Source: Polymyxa betae
Taxonomy: Eukaryota; Endomyxa; Phytomyxea; Plasmodiophorida; Plasmodiophoridae
DNA length: 64,000 nt
Direction of reading: 5' to 3'
Assembly (NCBI GenBank): GCA_003693705.1
Contig: RBZT01000832.1
Coordinates: 44,802 to 108,801, forward strand
The notes below the pieces were generated by a model, which was not told where the DNA came from, did not search any database, and saw nothing but the letters and a program-made list of their open reading frames with translations. Numbering within the stretch: the first letter of the stretch is position 1; each line of letters begins with the position of its first letter. Both the position numbers and the translations under genes were made by a program. Below, one piece after another: positions 1-10,479 of this stretch.

Positions 1-181
1 CCTAGAACAGATAACCCGCCAAACAGAATGCCGATTGTGCTACCAAGAGCGGCGCCTACTTCTATAAGAATAATCTCCAGCGGCCAGCGATTCCCTTACC
101 CATTCCGAAACCATAGGCAGCAGTGTAAGCACAGCGCTTCCACCTTCCTGGTCGCTCATGCTGGGGATCTGTGTACGCCAT
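1..181 (-). CDS. ROMO1/Mgr2-like small inner-membrane protein, partial
   Basis: The minus strand has ATG at 181-179. Exon 1 runs 181-100, followed by a 38-nt GT-AG intron (99-62), and exon 2 runs from 61 off the window edge. The joined product begins MAYTDPQHERPGRWKRCAY, then a glycine-rich hydrophobic stretch (GAALGSTIGILFGG). A basic/Cys-containing start followed by GxxxG-type membrane helices with an FG pair fits ROMO1/Mgr2. That family comprises small mitochondrial inner-membrane proteins that act at the TIM23 channel and in redox control. The spliced frame stays open, which supports the intron. The C-terminal half lies outside the window, so the family call rests on about 47 residues and another small glycine-zipper membrane protein is possible. 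Confidence 0.5.
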
Positions 182-387
182 GACGTTTTCGAAAAATGAA
201 ATGGTCAATTGACGCAACAATTGTTTCTCCGTAGCAGCCTGAGTTGTTTTCGTTACAATGCCATATTATGGGCTGCTGAAAAATTGCAGCTGAACGCTCT
301 ACTGTAGCACTAAATTAGAGTCATAAATTATAATGCAATAAATATGAATATTAACATTGTAGATTATCGTTTGCAAGAATACATTAT

Positions 388-1076
388 TCAGCTGTCACTG
401 TTTATGGGAGCGGCTGAGTCAGCTCGTCTTCGCTTCCTCTCACGAAGCAGGGCTCTACGCTGCTCAAGCTCTTGTTGCCGTTTTGCTTGCATCTCGTTGA
501 AGCGTTGACGAGCGAGCTCAGTCTCCGCCTCCACTTCTTTCACCATCTGCTTCTCAACATGCGTCAGCGTCTTCCGGTATTGGTTTAGGAGCTCATCTTT
601 GTTTTGTGATTTCGTAGGCAGCGACTCAACATCGGCCCCAGCTGGGACAAACCCGGCTTCCTCTTCCCAGTTCTTTCTTTCAAAGTCGATTAATGAGTTG
701 TCATCATTGCTGCCCATGTTGGCAAGCTTTTGATACAGTGCAACTTTCTCGTGCATTCGGTTTACCCTTTCTTCAGCTTCTTTTGCTTCCTAGCAGAATT
801 TAGATTCAATTAGAGATAAAAACAACGATTAAAAACCTGCATGGCAGCCTTCTGGTCCCTGGCAGCAGTTTTAGTCGATACACCAAGAGCTGAAGGTTTC
901 TTTCGAGGCTCGTGAGGAGCGCCTGACTTCAGCTCTTGTTCAGCGGCATAGAGCGTTGCTTTCAGACCCACGACCGATGCCTGATCAACCTGAATTGGGC
1001 GAGCTTGGCGAGGCTGGACCGCCGACTCGGTGATCCAGCCCATGGAGCCGACGCTCCTGCCAGCATTAGACGACAT
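388..1076 (-). CDS. CCDC174: CCDC174-like coiled-coil protein
   Basis: Two exons: 1076-837 (ATG at 1076, MSSNAGRSVGSMG) and 789-388 (TGA stop), with a 47-nt GT-AG intron in phase 0. The protein is about 213 residues. Its order of motifs follows CCDC174: a short helix (VGLKATLYAAEQELK), a KKPS-x-LGVS block followed by acidic/basic residues, then a KVALYQKL helix and a SLIDFERK motif. A long charged coiled coil with an Arg-rich end (RERKRRRA) closes it. Vertebrate CCDC174 is a nuclear protein associated with splicing and exon-junction factors; that role is inferred here. The protein is shorter than the vertebrate one (about 465 residues), keeping mainly the N-terminal conserved blocks. An upstream in-frame TTG was ignored in favour of the ATG. 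Confidence 0.68.
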
Positions 1077-1388
1077 CTTCAAGTGCTGTCAGAAATACGG
1101 ACTGCGATTTTTGTAAAACTTGTAAAGGTTTTTCTTGAATGGACGAATACTACCGAGCAGCGACTTGAGTGTATTACAATAAACTTATTATTGATAAATT
1201 TGAGAGGGGAAAAAATGTAAAAGAATGGTTTAGGACTTGCCAGATTCTTGGATGTTATAAAATTGGAAAACAAACCAGAGAACGTTATAAGTAAAAGGAG
1301 ACACAAACTGCCAGAGCCATAAATTTGCAATAGATCTGACCTGTTGCTATAATCATCGCAGTTGGCCGGCAATGCGATTATGGTAATC
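1077..1388. other. Short divergent intergenic region
   Basis: About 310 bp separate the ATG of the CCDC174-like gene (-) from the ATG of the Oca-type phosphatase gene (+). The stretch is moderately AT-rich with no convincing coding frame, so it probably holds both 5' UTRs and a shared promoter. I see no strong TATA box. Confidence 0.4.
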
Positions 1389-2593
1389 ATGACGGAGACG
1401 ATCAGGCCGATCCTTCCTGACTATGAGCCATCGATGGCCTTGATCCCTCCGTTCCGATTCGCCAATGTAGAGCCAGGCCTGACACGAGGCGCCTATCCAA
1501 CGCTCATGAACTTTCGGTTTCTGTCGTTGCTGAAACTTAAGACGATCGTCTGTCTGGTCCCTGAGAATCCTACCCAAGATCTTCTGGATTTCTGCTTGTT
1601 TTACGACATCCAGTGTCATCATTTTCCTGTTGCGAAATACAACGAAGCCGTGACATTGAAGAAAGAGGATATGATTTCAATTTTACAGGTTGAACATTGT
1701 TATCAGAAGGTGAAATTCGTTTATGCCCTTTCTAGGTGCTCATCGATAGTACAAATCTGCCCGTCTATGTTCTCTGTCTGGATGGTATCAACATTACTGG
1801 TAAGTTGGAAGTTAAGAACAAATCTAACTACCACTAAAAAATGGTTTTGCAGGATTGGTTATCGCATGCTTTCGAAAATTACAGAACTGGGGTAGATCCG
1901 CTATCGTCCATGAATTCTGCAGGTTTCTCTACCTTCCCTTTAATCAGGACTTTGAAACTGAATTCTGAACAGATTTGGCTTTGGAGTGGAAATGATCAGT
2001 GAAGGTATCTGAAGTCTGTGCTCTGAGTACATGAACGAATATCAACATTTGGTAGAGTTACAATTCGTCGACGACTTCGACGGCGAAATCGTCGTTCCGG
2101 GTACCTTAATCTGTTCGAGCTGCTGGGATAGGCTAACGATTGTGTAGATGAAATTCCTGAGTTTCTCTGGAACGGGTTAAATTTCGTGAAACATCCCAGC
2201 ATAAAATTGGTTCAGGCCTCAGCTCTTCCCGAATCTGGAGCTTCGGCGATCCAGGACGTCGACCAAGCTGGTTACGATATTGATGATAAGGCTCAGCCAC
2301 AGCAGCAACCAGAAGACGATTCTATTGAGCATCGGCGCCGATTGTCACATTTCGATATCTTGTATTCGAACGAAGAAGACCGAATTCACGATAATCGCCT
2401 CCAGCACAAAGAAGCGAAGGAGAAATTCTCGCACTCGATTCGATCTCTTGCACTAGAATCTTCGGTTGCCATGCAATTTCGAACACGAATGGTCAGTTGA
2501 AAAAATAATCGATTTTCAAACTATTCCGATAATCATCCATAGTTGTCATTGATTGATTTGGATTCAGCTCAAGGCATTGCTCGGAGCCTGTAA
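1389..2593 (+). CDS. Oca/Siw14-family tyrosine-phosphatase-like protein, catalytic loop degenerate
   Basis: Seven exons reconstruct cleanly: 1389-1688, 1736-1799, 1853-1922, 1973-2004, 2056-2100, 2148-2491 and 2543-2593. All introns are GT-AG and 47-53 nt. ATG at 1380 is an alternative start. The protein opens with PPFRFANVEPGLTRGAYP and LKLKTIVCLVPE, the N-terminal signature of the atypical dual-specificity phosphatases Siw14/Oca (Pfam Y_phosphatase2). The position of the usual HC-x5-R loop reads VLCLDGINITGL. The Cys is present, but the preceding His is Leu and the catalytic Arg is Ile, so it looks like a pseudophosphatase of the Oca4/Oca6 type. After a conserved EFLWNG motif comes an acidic, Gln-rich tail of about 120 residues. 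Active relatives hydrolyse inositol pyrophosphates; here a binding or scaffold role is inferred. Confidence 0.75.
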
Positions 2594-2779
2594 GATGTCT
2601 TGAACTCTATGTCATGATTTCTCATGTGCTGACTTTGGGGGTTGCCACTTTGTACTGAGAGGTATCAAGGTTAATGGCTGTCAACGTATGCTTATTTATA
2701 TTGTTTTCTAAAATGCTTCCGATTCATGCTGTACAGAAGGCTGTACCGATTGTTTTGTGGCATTACCCGTCGTTATCAT

Positions 2780-5700
2780 CATTCGAACAATGCTGCAATA
2801 TTCTTGTAAATTGGCTGCCTCGAGATCCCGGTCCCTTACTCCAATGCGAGTCTGATTGAATCCATAAAAATCTAACGCGACAGACATCCGGAAACTTACT
2901 TTCAGGAAGCCAATCGCTTTGTTGAGACAATCGATTGCAGAACAATGAGTCTCTCCAACTCCTACAATACAGAGCGCCGCAGAAGCTATAGAATCTGCTA
3001 ACACAAATGATGTCCCCGATCTGCTACTCATATCGAATGAGACGCCCTAATGGTGTATAATGAAAGACCCGCATCGTACGAAATATCAAACATACATCAA
3101 TCCGGCACATATTAAACAAAGCGTTGTGATGGATTGAGGTCAGGGCCGGTACAACCACATCAAAGAATGCAGCATAGCAGCGTATTGGCGTTAGCTTCTC
3201 CTGCAAATCCAGGTTGAGTTCGGATGTTGATGAGACCTGGCTAAGCGATCTCGTCAATCGTCGCTGGACAAACAATTCACTTAGAGCATCGACGCCATCA
3301 ATTGGTATTGTTACCTCAATGGGAAGTGGCGCTCGTTCTGTTCCGATATCGTATTCACCAGATTCGCTATTAAACTGGCCAGCACAAAGGAAATTGAAGA
3401 AGCTGAATGTGACATGTGATGTGGTCATGCGTAGGTTTAAATCAACTGCCAGTAATGTCTACGATTGACGGTATCATTAAGCTGTAACATCTGCACCAGA
3501 CAATGAAAGCTACCGAGAGTTTTGTTGATTCGTTATAGCTAACGACAAATTCAACGCCGACATAGCCGATTACGCCGCGCCTGGCACAGACTTGCCCGAT
3601 TGCCATTGCTGAACGGCACAATTCGTCGTTGTCGAATGTCGATTGGGGACAGATCGCCCCAGAAACAACATAAGGCCGGCTACAACTACAATTAGTGTCC
3701 AGATCACAACAAACACGGATGTCGAATTGGATCAAAAAAGCAAGATGCATTACCCGAAGACTTGATCATGTGTTGCAATAAGTGAACAGTGTCCAACAGG
3801 ATTAATGAATAGATTAACACTCGGTGATCCTGTTACAAATGAAGGACATGCTTCAATACATCCACCAACATGCCCAAGACGTGCAAAATATTGCCTCCAG
3901 CCGCCATCACCTGCATATACATTGGCGTGAACCAACTTCACTATGAATTGCAGTCGCTGCTTCAAGGAAGTCCTCAATCGCCGCCTGCAAACATTATCTG
4001 ATTCAGAACTCCCAGTTTCGGATAATTAGGTGAGTCTCCTATTACCGGTTAAATGCGAGGACGTCGTCAGCAGTAAATTTAGTGGAAGTTTTAGATTCAT
4101 GCACAAGATCAGCATAGATTCGCAAACGAGGAGGTTCTAAATAAGCCAGTCCTCTTCCTCCATATTCATCATTGAGCTTGATCATCCATCGCTGTACCGT
4201 TAGATTCGTAATAATCAGCTGACTGAGATGATCACAGAGATCGTCTTCTGAATAAATATCATGTGTTCCGATCGGGTATTCAACAACAGCTTCGGCGAAT
4301 ACCCGCTTGCATCCGGACGCTGGGAGAATTTAATGAAAGACTTAAATGGTGAAAGTTGTTTACCTGAGGATAAAGATCGTGAGATTTGAGGTTCAGGACC
4401 AAGCATTGGGAGATCCAGAAAAACAGCAAGTTTCAGATCATAATCACCAACAATATGTGGAATGATGTATGCTGATTGTCCTTTAGTTAACGCCCGAATT
4501 CGGTTCAGGCATTTCGATGAATAGTACAGAACCGTGGAGAGCGGCGTTGTCGGCGGGAACAGCTTTATTGCTTCCGGCGTCAGGAATCGCAACCTTGTTG
4601 ATAACGATGGTGCTGGTCTTCATATTATTTCACATTCTGATAACTTTCACGTAGAAAAATTCATAATAGAGAATTGTCAACGCTGTAAGAAACAAAAGCG
4701 TTGTGAAAATCTGTAAGGTTACCTCCTCTCAGCTGCAATAATTGGAGATAATAACGCTGAATATCATCACTTATTGGTGTCAGTGATACATAGATGATTT
4801 CCACGTTGGGATCCATCAGATCAAACAGACGTGTCAGTTGTAGCGCTTGAACTCGGTCAAGATCATCGAGTGGGTTAGAGCTTGCTCTCTGTTGAGCCCG
4901 TTGTTCCGGTGATCTCCATACCGAGGTCAGATGCACAACAACACGGCGACGTTCACGAATCCGACTCCATCTAATAGCACAACGCCCTTTAAAAATTGAC
5001 CCCAAGACAACGTATAGAACAAAAACACCAGGTACACAATTTGCAAGCAATGTTGACATTTCAGTAATCCTGAATCTTGAATACCATACTTACGCAAATC
5101 GTCAAAATAAGTCTCAATGGAACGAAAAAACCAAAATTAAAAATCGTGTGAGACAAACAGATTCACCTTCGCCGGAAAGCATCTTGTCTTGCCCTCCATT
5201 TCATCAAATCCTTTTCCCATCGTTCGTCGATATGGCGTCGGGTCTGTCGGCGTTGGCTCCAGAGGCGATACGCGATGGCAATCGCTCGAGCGGATCGGTC
5301 TCGGAGCCGTTCAGACTTGAACCGACGACGCTGACGAGCCATGCGCCATGTAGCCTGGATCTGGACGGCAGCATCTTCACTTTGATTGCCACATCTTGAA
5401 CGGCCAGGACGGATCTTGACGTGATCCCGATTCGTGATGCATTGGAGCAGTTCTTGAGCTGTGGGAGGTCGGTCTGGTAATTCGGCGAGAAGGGCAAGCT
5501 GCTGGCCGTTGATATGAGCAAGTGCGACCCGATTAACGGTCATGATTTCCTCCAAGCGACGGATCAGAGTTTGAATGGCGCCCCAAATTGTTTCATAGCG
5601 TCTCCGGAAAGAGGTAAATTCGGGCGTTTGCGTGATCGCCGATCTGGATGAGCCGGAAGTCAGCGGCGATCATTATGAAATGGCGAACTCACCCGTGACT

Positions 5701-6836
5701 GATTAGAAACTCGTGCAGGCTGTATGTGTCAAGAAGTTCGTTGAGATCTCGAGCTGGTGTTGGTGCTTCGACAAACGTTCGAAGCGATACCGAGTCAGGA
5801 TCGGGGATTGAATCTGGCACCGGCACTTGGAATAGCTGAGGCTCAATGTACCTTTCTTTCTTGACCTAACAACGCCATTAACCATGAGATGTCAGATTTT
5901 AAAAGACAATAACTTCATAATGCCTGCAAAAAACGAAATGATCTTCGATTTAGGCAGAAGTCAAGTTATGCATTTCGTTAGAAATGCTTCGCGTCAAAAA
6001 CATTAAACAAAACAATATCGATAATGGACTACCTTAAGAAGATCAGCGACTGCACCACGAACAGGTGTTTTTAAGTCCAGAACCACATTAGCCGGCATCG
6101 GGGCGCACGTCGCAACGAATCCATGCACGAATTTCTGGGCATTATTGTGCAGTACGACAGGTTGCAAACGTAAGCCGCCACGTTCGCCAACTAAAGCCTC
6201 GGTGACGTCAGCCTGACGAGGGACCAATCCTGAGCTGATCAGATGCAGAAGACCGCGCTTCGCGTCCTCAATCCGAATCGGAACAGGAGCAGATTGACCG
6301 TCACGTCGTCGTCGTATTGCTTCCAGATTAACAAGTCAGCGCCGTGATTTTTAAAATGTCTCGCCAAGCACTGAATCATTAAACGATAAAGAGGAAATGG
6401 TGAAACAATCCCTTAACAAGACCAATTTTGAAATCGTGAAACATAAATGACTAATTGTGAAATTGTGAAACATAAATGACCAATTGTGAAATTGTGAAAC
6501 ATAAATGACCAATTGTGAAATTGTGAAACATAAATTACGTGTTGCCGAGTTTGCAGGAAGGCCACGATGGACCTTTCCATAATGGCGATGTAGGTGCCGA
6601 GCCTTTTCCTGTTGATGCTGTGATTCTGTAATCTCTTTAATTAGCTGGTCGGCTTGCGGACGGGACAACGATCGCGGTCGGCTAAGTTTCGTCACTGACA
6701 TCGGACGATCGCGTTGAATGCCATCTTGGTCAACGGATGCTTCAAAGACGACCGTGGTCTTTCGCTGAAGATCGGTTTGTGCCTTCTCTATGGCCTGAAG
6801 TAGTGTGGTAGGATCCTGAACAGCGGATGTGTTCAA
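2780..6836 (-). CDS. IQCH: IQCH-like protein (IQ motif plus ATP-grasp-like domain)
   Basis: Many short exons on the minus strand assemble into an IQCH-like protein. From the N-terminus: a helical segment around 6830-6540 (LLQAIEKAQTDLQRK); a segment with VPIRIEDAKRGLLHLISSG near 6330-6225; an IQ motif at about 5400-5330 (AAVQIQATWRMARQRRRF); PPTTPLSTVLYYSSK near 4560; a block ending GPEPQISRSLSSGK near 4380; and an ATP-grasp-like core near 3970-3550 (GGCIEACPSF, SGAICPQSTFDNDEL, GVIGYVGVEFVV). This order matches IQ-motif-containing H, a testis/cilium-associated calmodulin-binding protein needed for sperm flagellar function in mammals. Both ends are uncertain: the first ATG may lie upstream of 6836, and the last exon boundary near 2780-2920 was not resolved. 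One intron carries a minisatellite. Confidence 0.72.
6423..6538. repeat. 29-bp minisatellite, four copies
   Basis: Four head-to-tail 29-bp units start at 6423, 6452, 6481 and 6510. The consensus core is caattgtgaaattgtgaaac followed by ataaatgac. Units 2-4 are nearly identical; unit 1 has a few changes. The array lies in an intron of the IQCH-like gene: the minus-strand 5' splice site (GTAATT at 6538-6533) falls on the last bases of the array. Confidence 0.9.
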
Positions 6837-7260
6837 ACAACGTCAATCAAAGACAGCCAAATCGAACTTTATGTTGTGAAGGGTCAGATTTAAATCTGAC
6901 AAGATCCGAATGGATCTGTGATAATAGTTTGCCGACGTCCTACGACATGAAATTACATAAGCTGGCAGTGCTGAAAAACCTGAAGCAAACCGACCCGAAG
7001 ATGATAAGTTTGAATAGGATCGATCACAGGCGGGAGTCGTTGTGGTCGATGCCTGGAGTCATCAGAAGACGCCAACGCGCCGGGCGCTCGGCCTGCAACC
7101 ATATCACATTAACATTCCGGTTACGATCGCGTACTACCAGCGATCTTCCAATGGTGATCTCAATGTGCTATTCTGCAGGCATCTCGCAAGAACGTCCCAA
7201 TCACTGTTTGATAAAAGAAAAGCAAGAATAGCAGAGCAAACCAAAAGGCTAATCTACTGA
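6827..7260 (+). CDS. Possible small two-exon gene of unknown function
   Basis: The plus strand has an open frame from ATG 6827 (MCSNNVNQRQPNR) to about 6966, and a second open frame from 7018 to the TGA at 7258-7260 (AGVVVVDAWSHQKTPTRRA, then PYHINIPVTIAYYQRSSNG). A candidate GT-AG intron of about 51 nt (6967-7017) separates them. The second part has protein-like composition and no open minus-strand alternative. I do not recognise it. Its 5' end overlaps the start of the IQCH-like gene head-to-head, which argues either for a different first exon or that this is not an independent gene. Confidence 0.3.
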
Positions 7261-7279
7261 ATCTCCACGCTTGATCACG

Positions 7280-9532
7280 TCATGGAATCTTCATTGAAGA
7301 CTTTATAAAGGAGAGTTTGACAGCTTCGTCAACTGCTTCTATGGACAGATCAGAATGGCCAAGGTGCCCTCTATCATCGCAAATATTTATAAGCATAAGT
7401 GCATCTACTCGATTTTGGTGCCTTCTAAATCGTTCGAAATATTTCAGAGGGATCCAATAAGGCACACGTCGATCATGTAGTGAAGTGGTAATCATGACGT
7501 CAGGATATGATTGAAGTTTGATATTCTGCAAAGTTCAATTAGATTGTGTTAGTGAAACCTCAGAGATCGGATAGCATACCTGATATGGAGAATACGAGAG
7601 CATAAAATTTCCCATTTTTGGATTGTTGGGATCACCGAATTCATCTCTATCTTGTATTGATAATGGTAGAGATGAATTCAGTAACGGTGTGACAACATCA
7701 ACAAAAGGGTAATCCATGATGGCAGAGCTGAATAGATTTGGGCGATCATTCATAACAGCCGCCACAGCCAGACCTCCAGCACTTCTGCCTGAAGCACAAA
7801 TTAAGGATGGTTGACTAATTCCCATTTCGATCAGATGCTCTATGCATTCAATATAGTCGGAAAAAGTGGTCAGTTTTGACGATAGCCTTGCTGATTGATG
7901 CCTGCATTTAAATTCAGATTAAAAATGAATTGCAGACCCTAAGCGGTCCTAACCAGTTCTTTCCAAGTTCACCGCCTCCTCTGACAAATAATTAGACACC
8001 AACTAAGAGCCATTTTCTGAAACAAACCGAACATGGCATAGCGCTATAACAAATCCAGCTTGTAGTGCAGCGATATGCTTCAGATTGAACTCTGATTCGA
8101 GACATTCTCCATAGGCGCCATACACATAAGCAATTACCGGTGAACTATAGAAAGACATGATGATTTTCATAAGACCCAGGACGAATCACCATTACCTGTG
8201 ATTCAGTTGAAGCTGTTTCTTATGAAAGAGCGTAATTGGAATCTGCACATCAGAGCTTGCAGCAGTACAATGAATTCTTCTTGCGACAAAACTACTCAAA
8301 AGCGACTCGGCATGATGATGACGTAACAACTCAGCAAGTCGACCTTCACTGAAGTTGTATTCGTAAACGGTTTCAGGCTGAATGATGGATTCAGTGCTAA
8401 ACCTGAATGTGTCCGAACCTGAAACCTAACAACCTGTTTTAGTTCACACGTATACAGTATATTAAAAGCTGTCACTTTGTTTGGCCCAGGGTGAATTGAT
8501 ACTAGTTTATCAGGGCCAGAAAAAACTTCTCTGATTTGAAATGCAAAGGTGTCGAGAGAAATAACTCGATCGTATCCTAGCAGAATTTTAGCTTCTCAAA
8601 AGTGAGCAAATAAACGTACCATTTTCATTGATATGCAGAGCAATGAAGCTTTGTAAGAAGTCAGCATTCTTGATCACTACACCGGGCGGTGGAATGTAAA
8701 CATCTTCGAATACAGAGCTTCCAATTTCTGTTACAGGTATCCGAACCAATTTGTAGTTAACAGCGCCATCCAAGTTCGTGATTAAGTAGATATAACCATC
8801 CAAATGCTCTACGAAGTAATCGACGCCATTCATTCGTGGTCGAATGCAGACAGGATTTAGAGCCGAATCCATAATCCAGCATTCAGTTGCGTTTTTTGAA
8901 GCCGAAGTTATTGTAATAAACCGCCCATCTTTGGTACGATTCACATTCAGCAGGAATCGCTCATCACGCTCTTCCAACAAGAGAAGCTCTTCTTGGGTGT
9001 CAACTCGATGGGCCATTACTCGATGGGGTCGCAGGCAATCATCGGCAGTGGCATAAACGATCGTGTTATTGTCACACCAAGCCCAAGAAGTGATATTCGA
9101 TATTCTGTTAGGCAAATGGCATCCGTCATGTTTAACTAAGATGCCCATTTGGGTCTCTCCATCGACCCCATCAGCTACTGTAAAACCCAATAAGCCTTGG
9201 TCGTCCGGGACTATAATGTTCTCAATCTGGGGTGCCTCTTCTGTACTAAACGCCCTAGGGTCGACAACCAATCTTCCTAATTCTCGGCACCATAATCCAT
9301 TCACTGGAGAATTATCTTCAACCGGATGGAAAAAGTATCGTGTGTGTGAACGTTGATCTGCAACGTCCATGCTTAGACAAGCATCATGAACGCGCTTCAT
9401 CGATCCAATTGTCTTTTCAAAATCGCTAGCCTGTTTGAAGGCGGAATAGCGCTGACGTTGTCGGGCAATTAAGCGAGAAAGCGACCGGGATGGCCATTGC
9501 ATCCATTTTTGCAAATCTAAATGAGATTTCAT
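7280..9532 (-). CDS. Prolyl-oligopeptidase family serine peptidase (oligopeptidase B/PREPL-like)
   Basis: ATG at 9532 (MKSHLDLQKWMQWPSRSL). A long first exon runs to about 8620, and several short exons end at the TGA at 7280-7282. The N-terminal half is a beta-propeller-type sequence with repeated acidic/aromatic strands (GLLGFTVADGVDGETQ, ENIIVPDDQ). The C-terminal alpha/beta-hydrolase half has the nucleophile elbow ASGRSAGGL near 7790, the acid residue in SLHDRRVPYW near 7475, and the base in DDRGHLGH near 7365. A full triad is therefore present. GRSAGG and the spacing fit peptidase family S9A, close to oligopeptidase B/PREPL. The usual GHGG around the His reads GHLG. It is likely a cytosolic peptidase cleaving short peptides after basic residues, or an esterase-like PREPL. 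Middle exon boundaries were only partly resolved. Confidence 0.8.
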
Positions 9533-9676
9533 ATAGACAGCTGCGGACTAGTTCACGTTTCTAGACCGAACTGGTCTCAACTTTCTGCATCATTTTCATT
9601 AGTCAACAAACCAGCCCAACCAGAATGGAGAATTCGACGAAACTACCAAATAAGCCCAGGTTGTCGAAATATGGTT

Positions 9677-10007
9677 TTATCGATAGTTTGGTTCCGATAA
9701 GGAATCGAGGAAATTCTTGGAGTTGTTGGCTTCTTGGATGCGATCATACGTGATCAGCAGCACGAACATAGTCATGGCACCGAAAACATAGGCGCCGCCA
9801 GCGATCAAGGAAACCGCCGTCCAGCTTAAGTTCAATGGCTTATTGAAATCGACTCGCGCCTGGGCCATCTCGATCGCCTCTCCGCCTAAACCTACAGTAA
9901 CACATCGTTAGCGAAATCAGATGTGAACACAACCATAACCAACCTGCAACGATGGAGATGCATAGAGCCGATACAAACGCCACCGACAGCAGCTCGCGTA
10001 CACCCAT
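9677..10007 (-). CDS. Small two-pass membrane protein, 92 residues
   Basis: Two exons, 10007-9944 and 9891-9677, are joined by a 52-nt GT-AG intron in phase 1. The N-terminus is a signal-anchor or first membrane helix (ELLSVAFVSALCISIVAG). A polar loop follows, then a second helix (AVSLIAGGAYVFGAMTMFVL) and a short charged tail (YDRIQEANNSKNFLDSL). Length and topology resemble DPM3, the 92-residue ER subunit that tethers dolichol-phosphate-mannose synthase. The GAYVFG patch with a following acidic helix is also reminiscent. The similarity is too weak for a name, and other small ER or mitochondrial membrane subunits are possible. Confidence 0.6.
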
Positions 10008-10479
10008 GAATCAAGCGCTGTGACGTCGTCGATCAGTTCGTACCGTCCGGCGCCGCCTTGGTGATATCATATCACCTGAAATAGTCTAATCCAATGCAAT
10101 CCATCCCGGCCACCAATACGTTCTGCTTGCAACAAATTCTATAACAATCCGAGGTGATGCACGGAATGACTCGAATAATCTAAAGATCTCAAGTTGTCTG
10201 AAATTTAAAAGTGCATTTTTGGTGTAAGAATGCTTATAGGCCATGAGAAGGCAAACGCATATTGTCCATCTAGGGTTTCTAATGTGTCATTAAGCGACCA
10301 GAGTGACATTCGTTCAGTCTTCTAAACAAGGTGGATTCTGCGAAGGTCGGCTCCGATACCAGGCGGTGGAAATGGCGCCGTTCGTGACGTTGTCGGGCTC
10401 TGTGACGCCGAGCAACCAGCCACCGCCCACCTCCAGACGTTGCAGCTTGGCCGTGCAGCAAGACCAATCGCGATCGAGG
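10008..10479. other. 5' region of POC1; no supported gene
   Basis: About 470 bp lie between the divergent starts of the small membrane protein (-) and POC1 (+). Open frames on both strands around 10280-10568 are in GC-rich sequence and overlap each other. I read the region as promoter plus the POC1 leader. Confidence 0.35.

Noticed and set aside
1686-2060. Possible 23-nt micro-introns in the Oca-type gene and AMPD
   Set aside because: Alternative donor/acceptor pairs of 51-60 nt give better protein matches (GVEMISE/ELQFVDDFDGEI, and [13 protein letters not shown]), so micro-introns are not needed.
7280-9532. Reading the S9 peptidase as a bacterial transfer (oligopeptidase B)
   Set aside because: The gene has several short spliceosomal introns typical of the window and eukaryotic relatives exist; no compositional break was seen.
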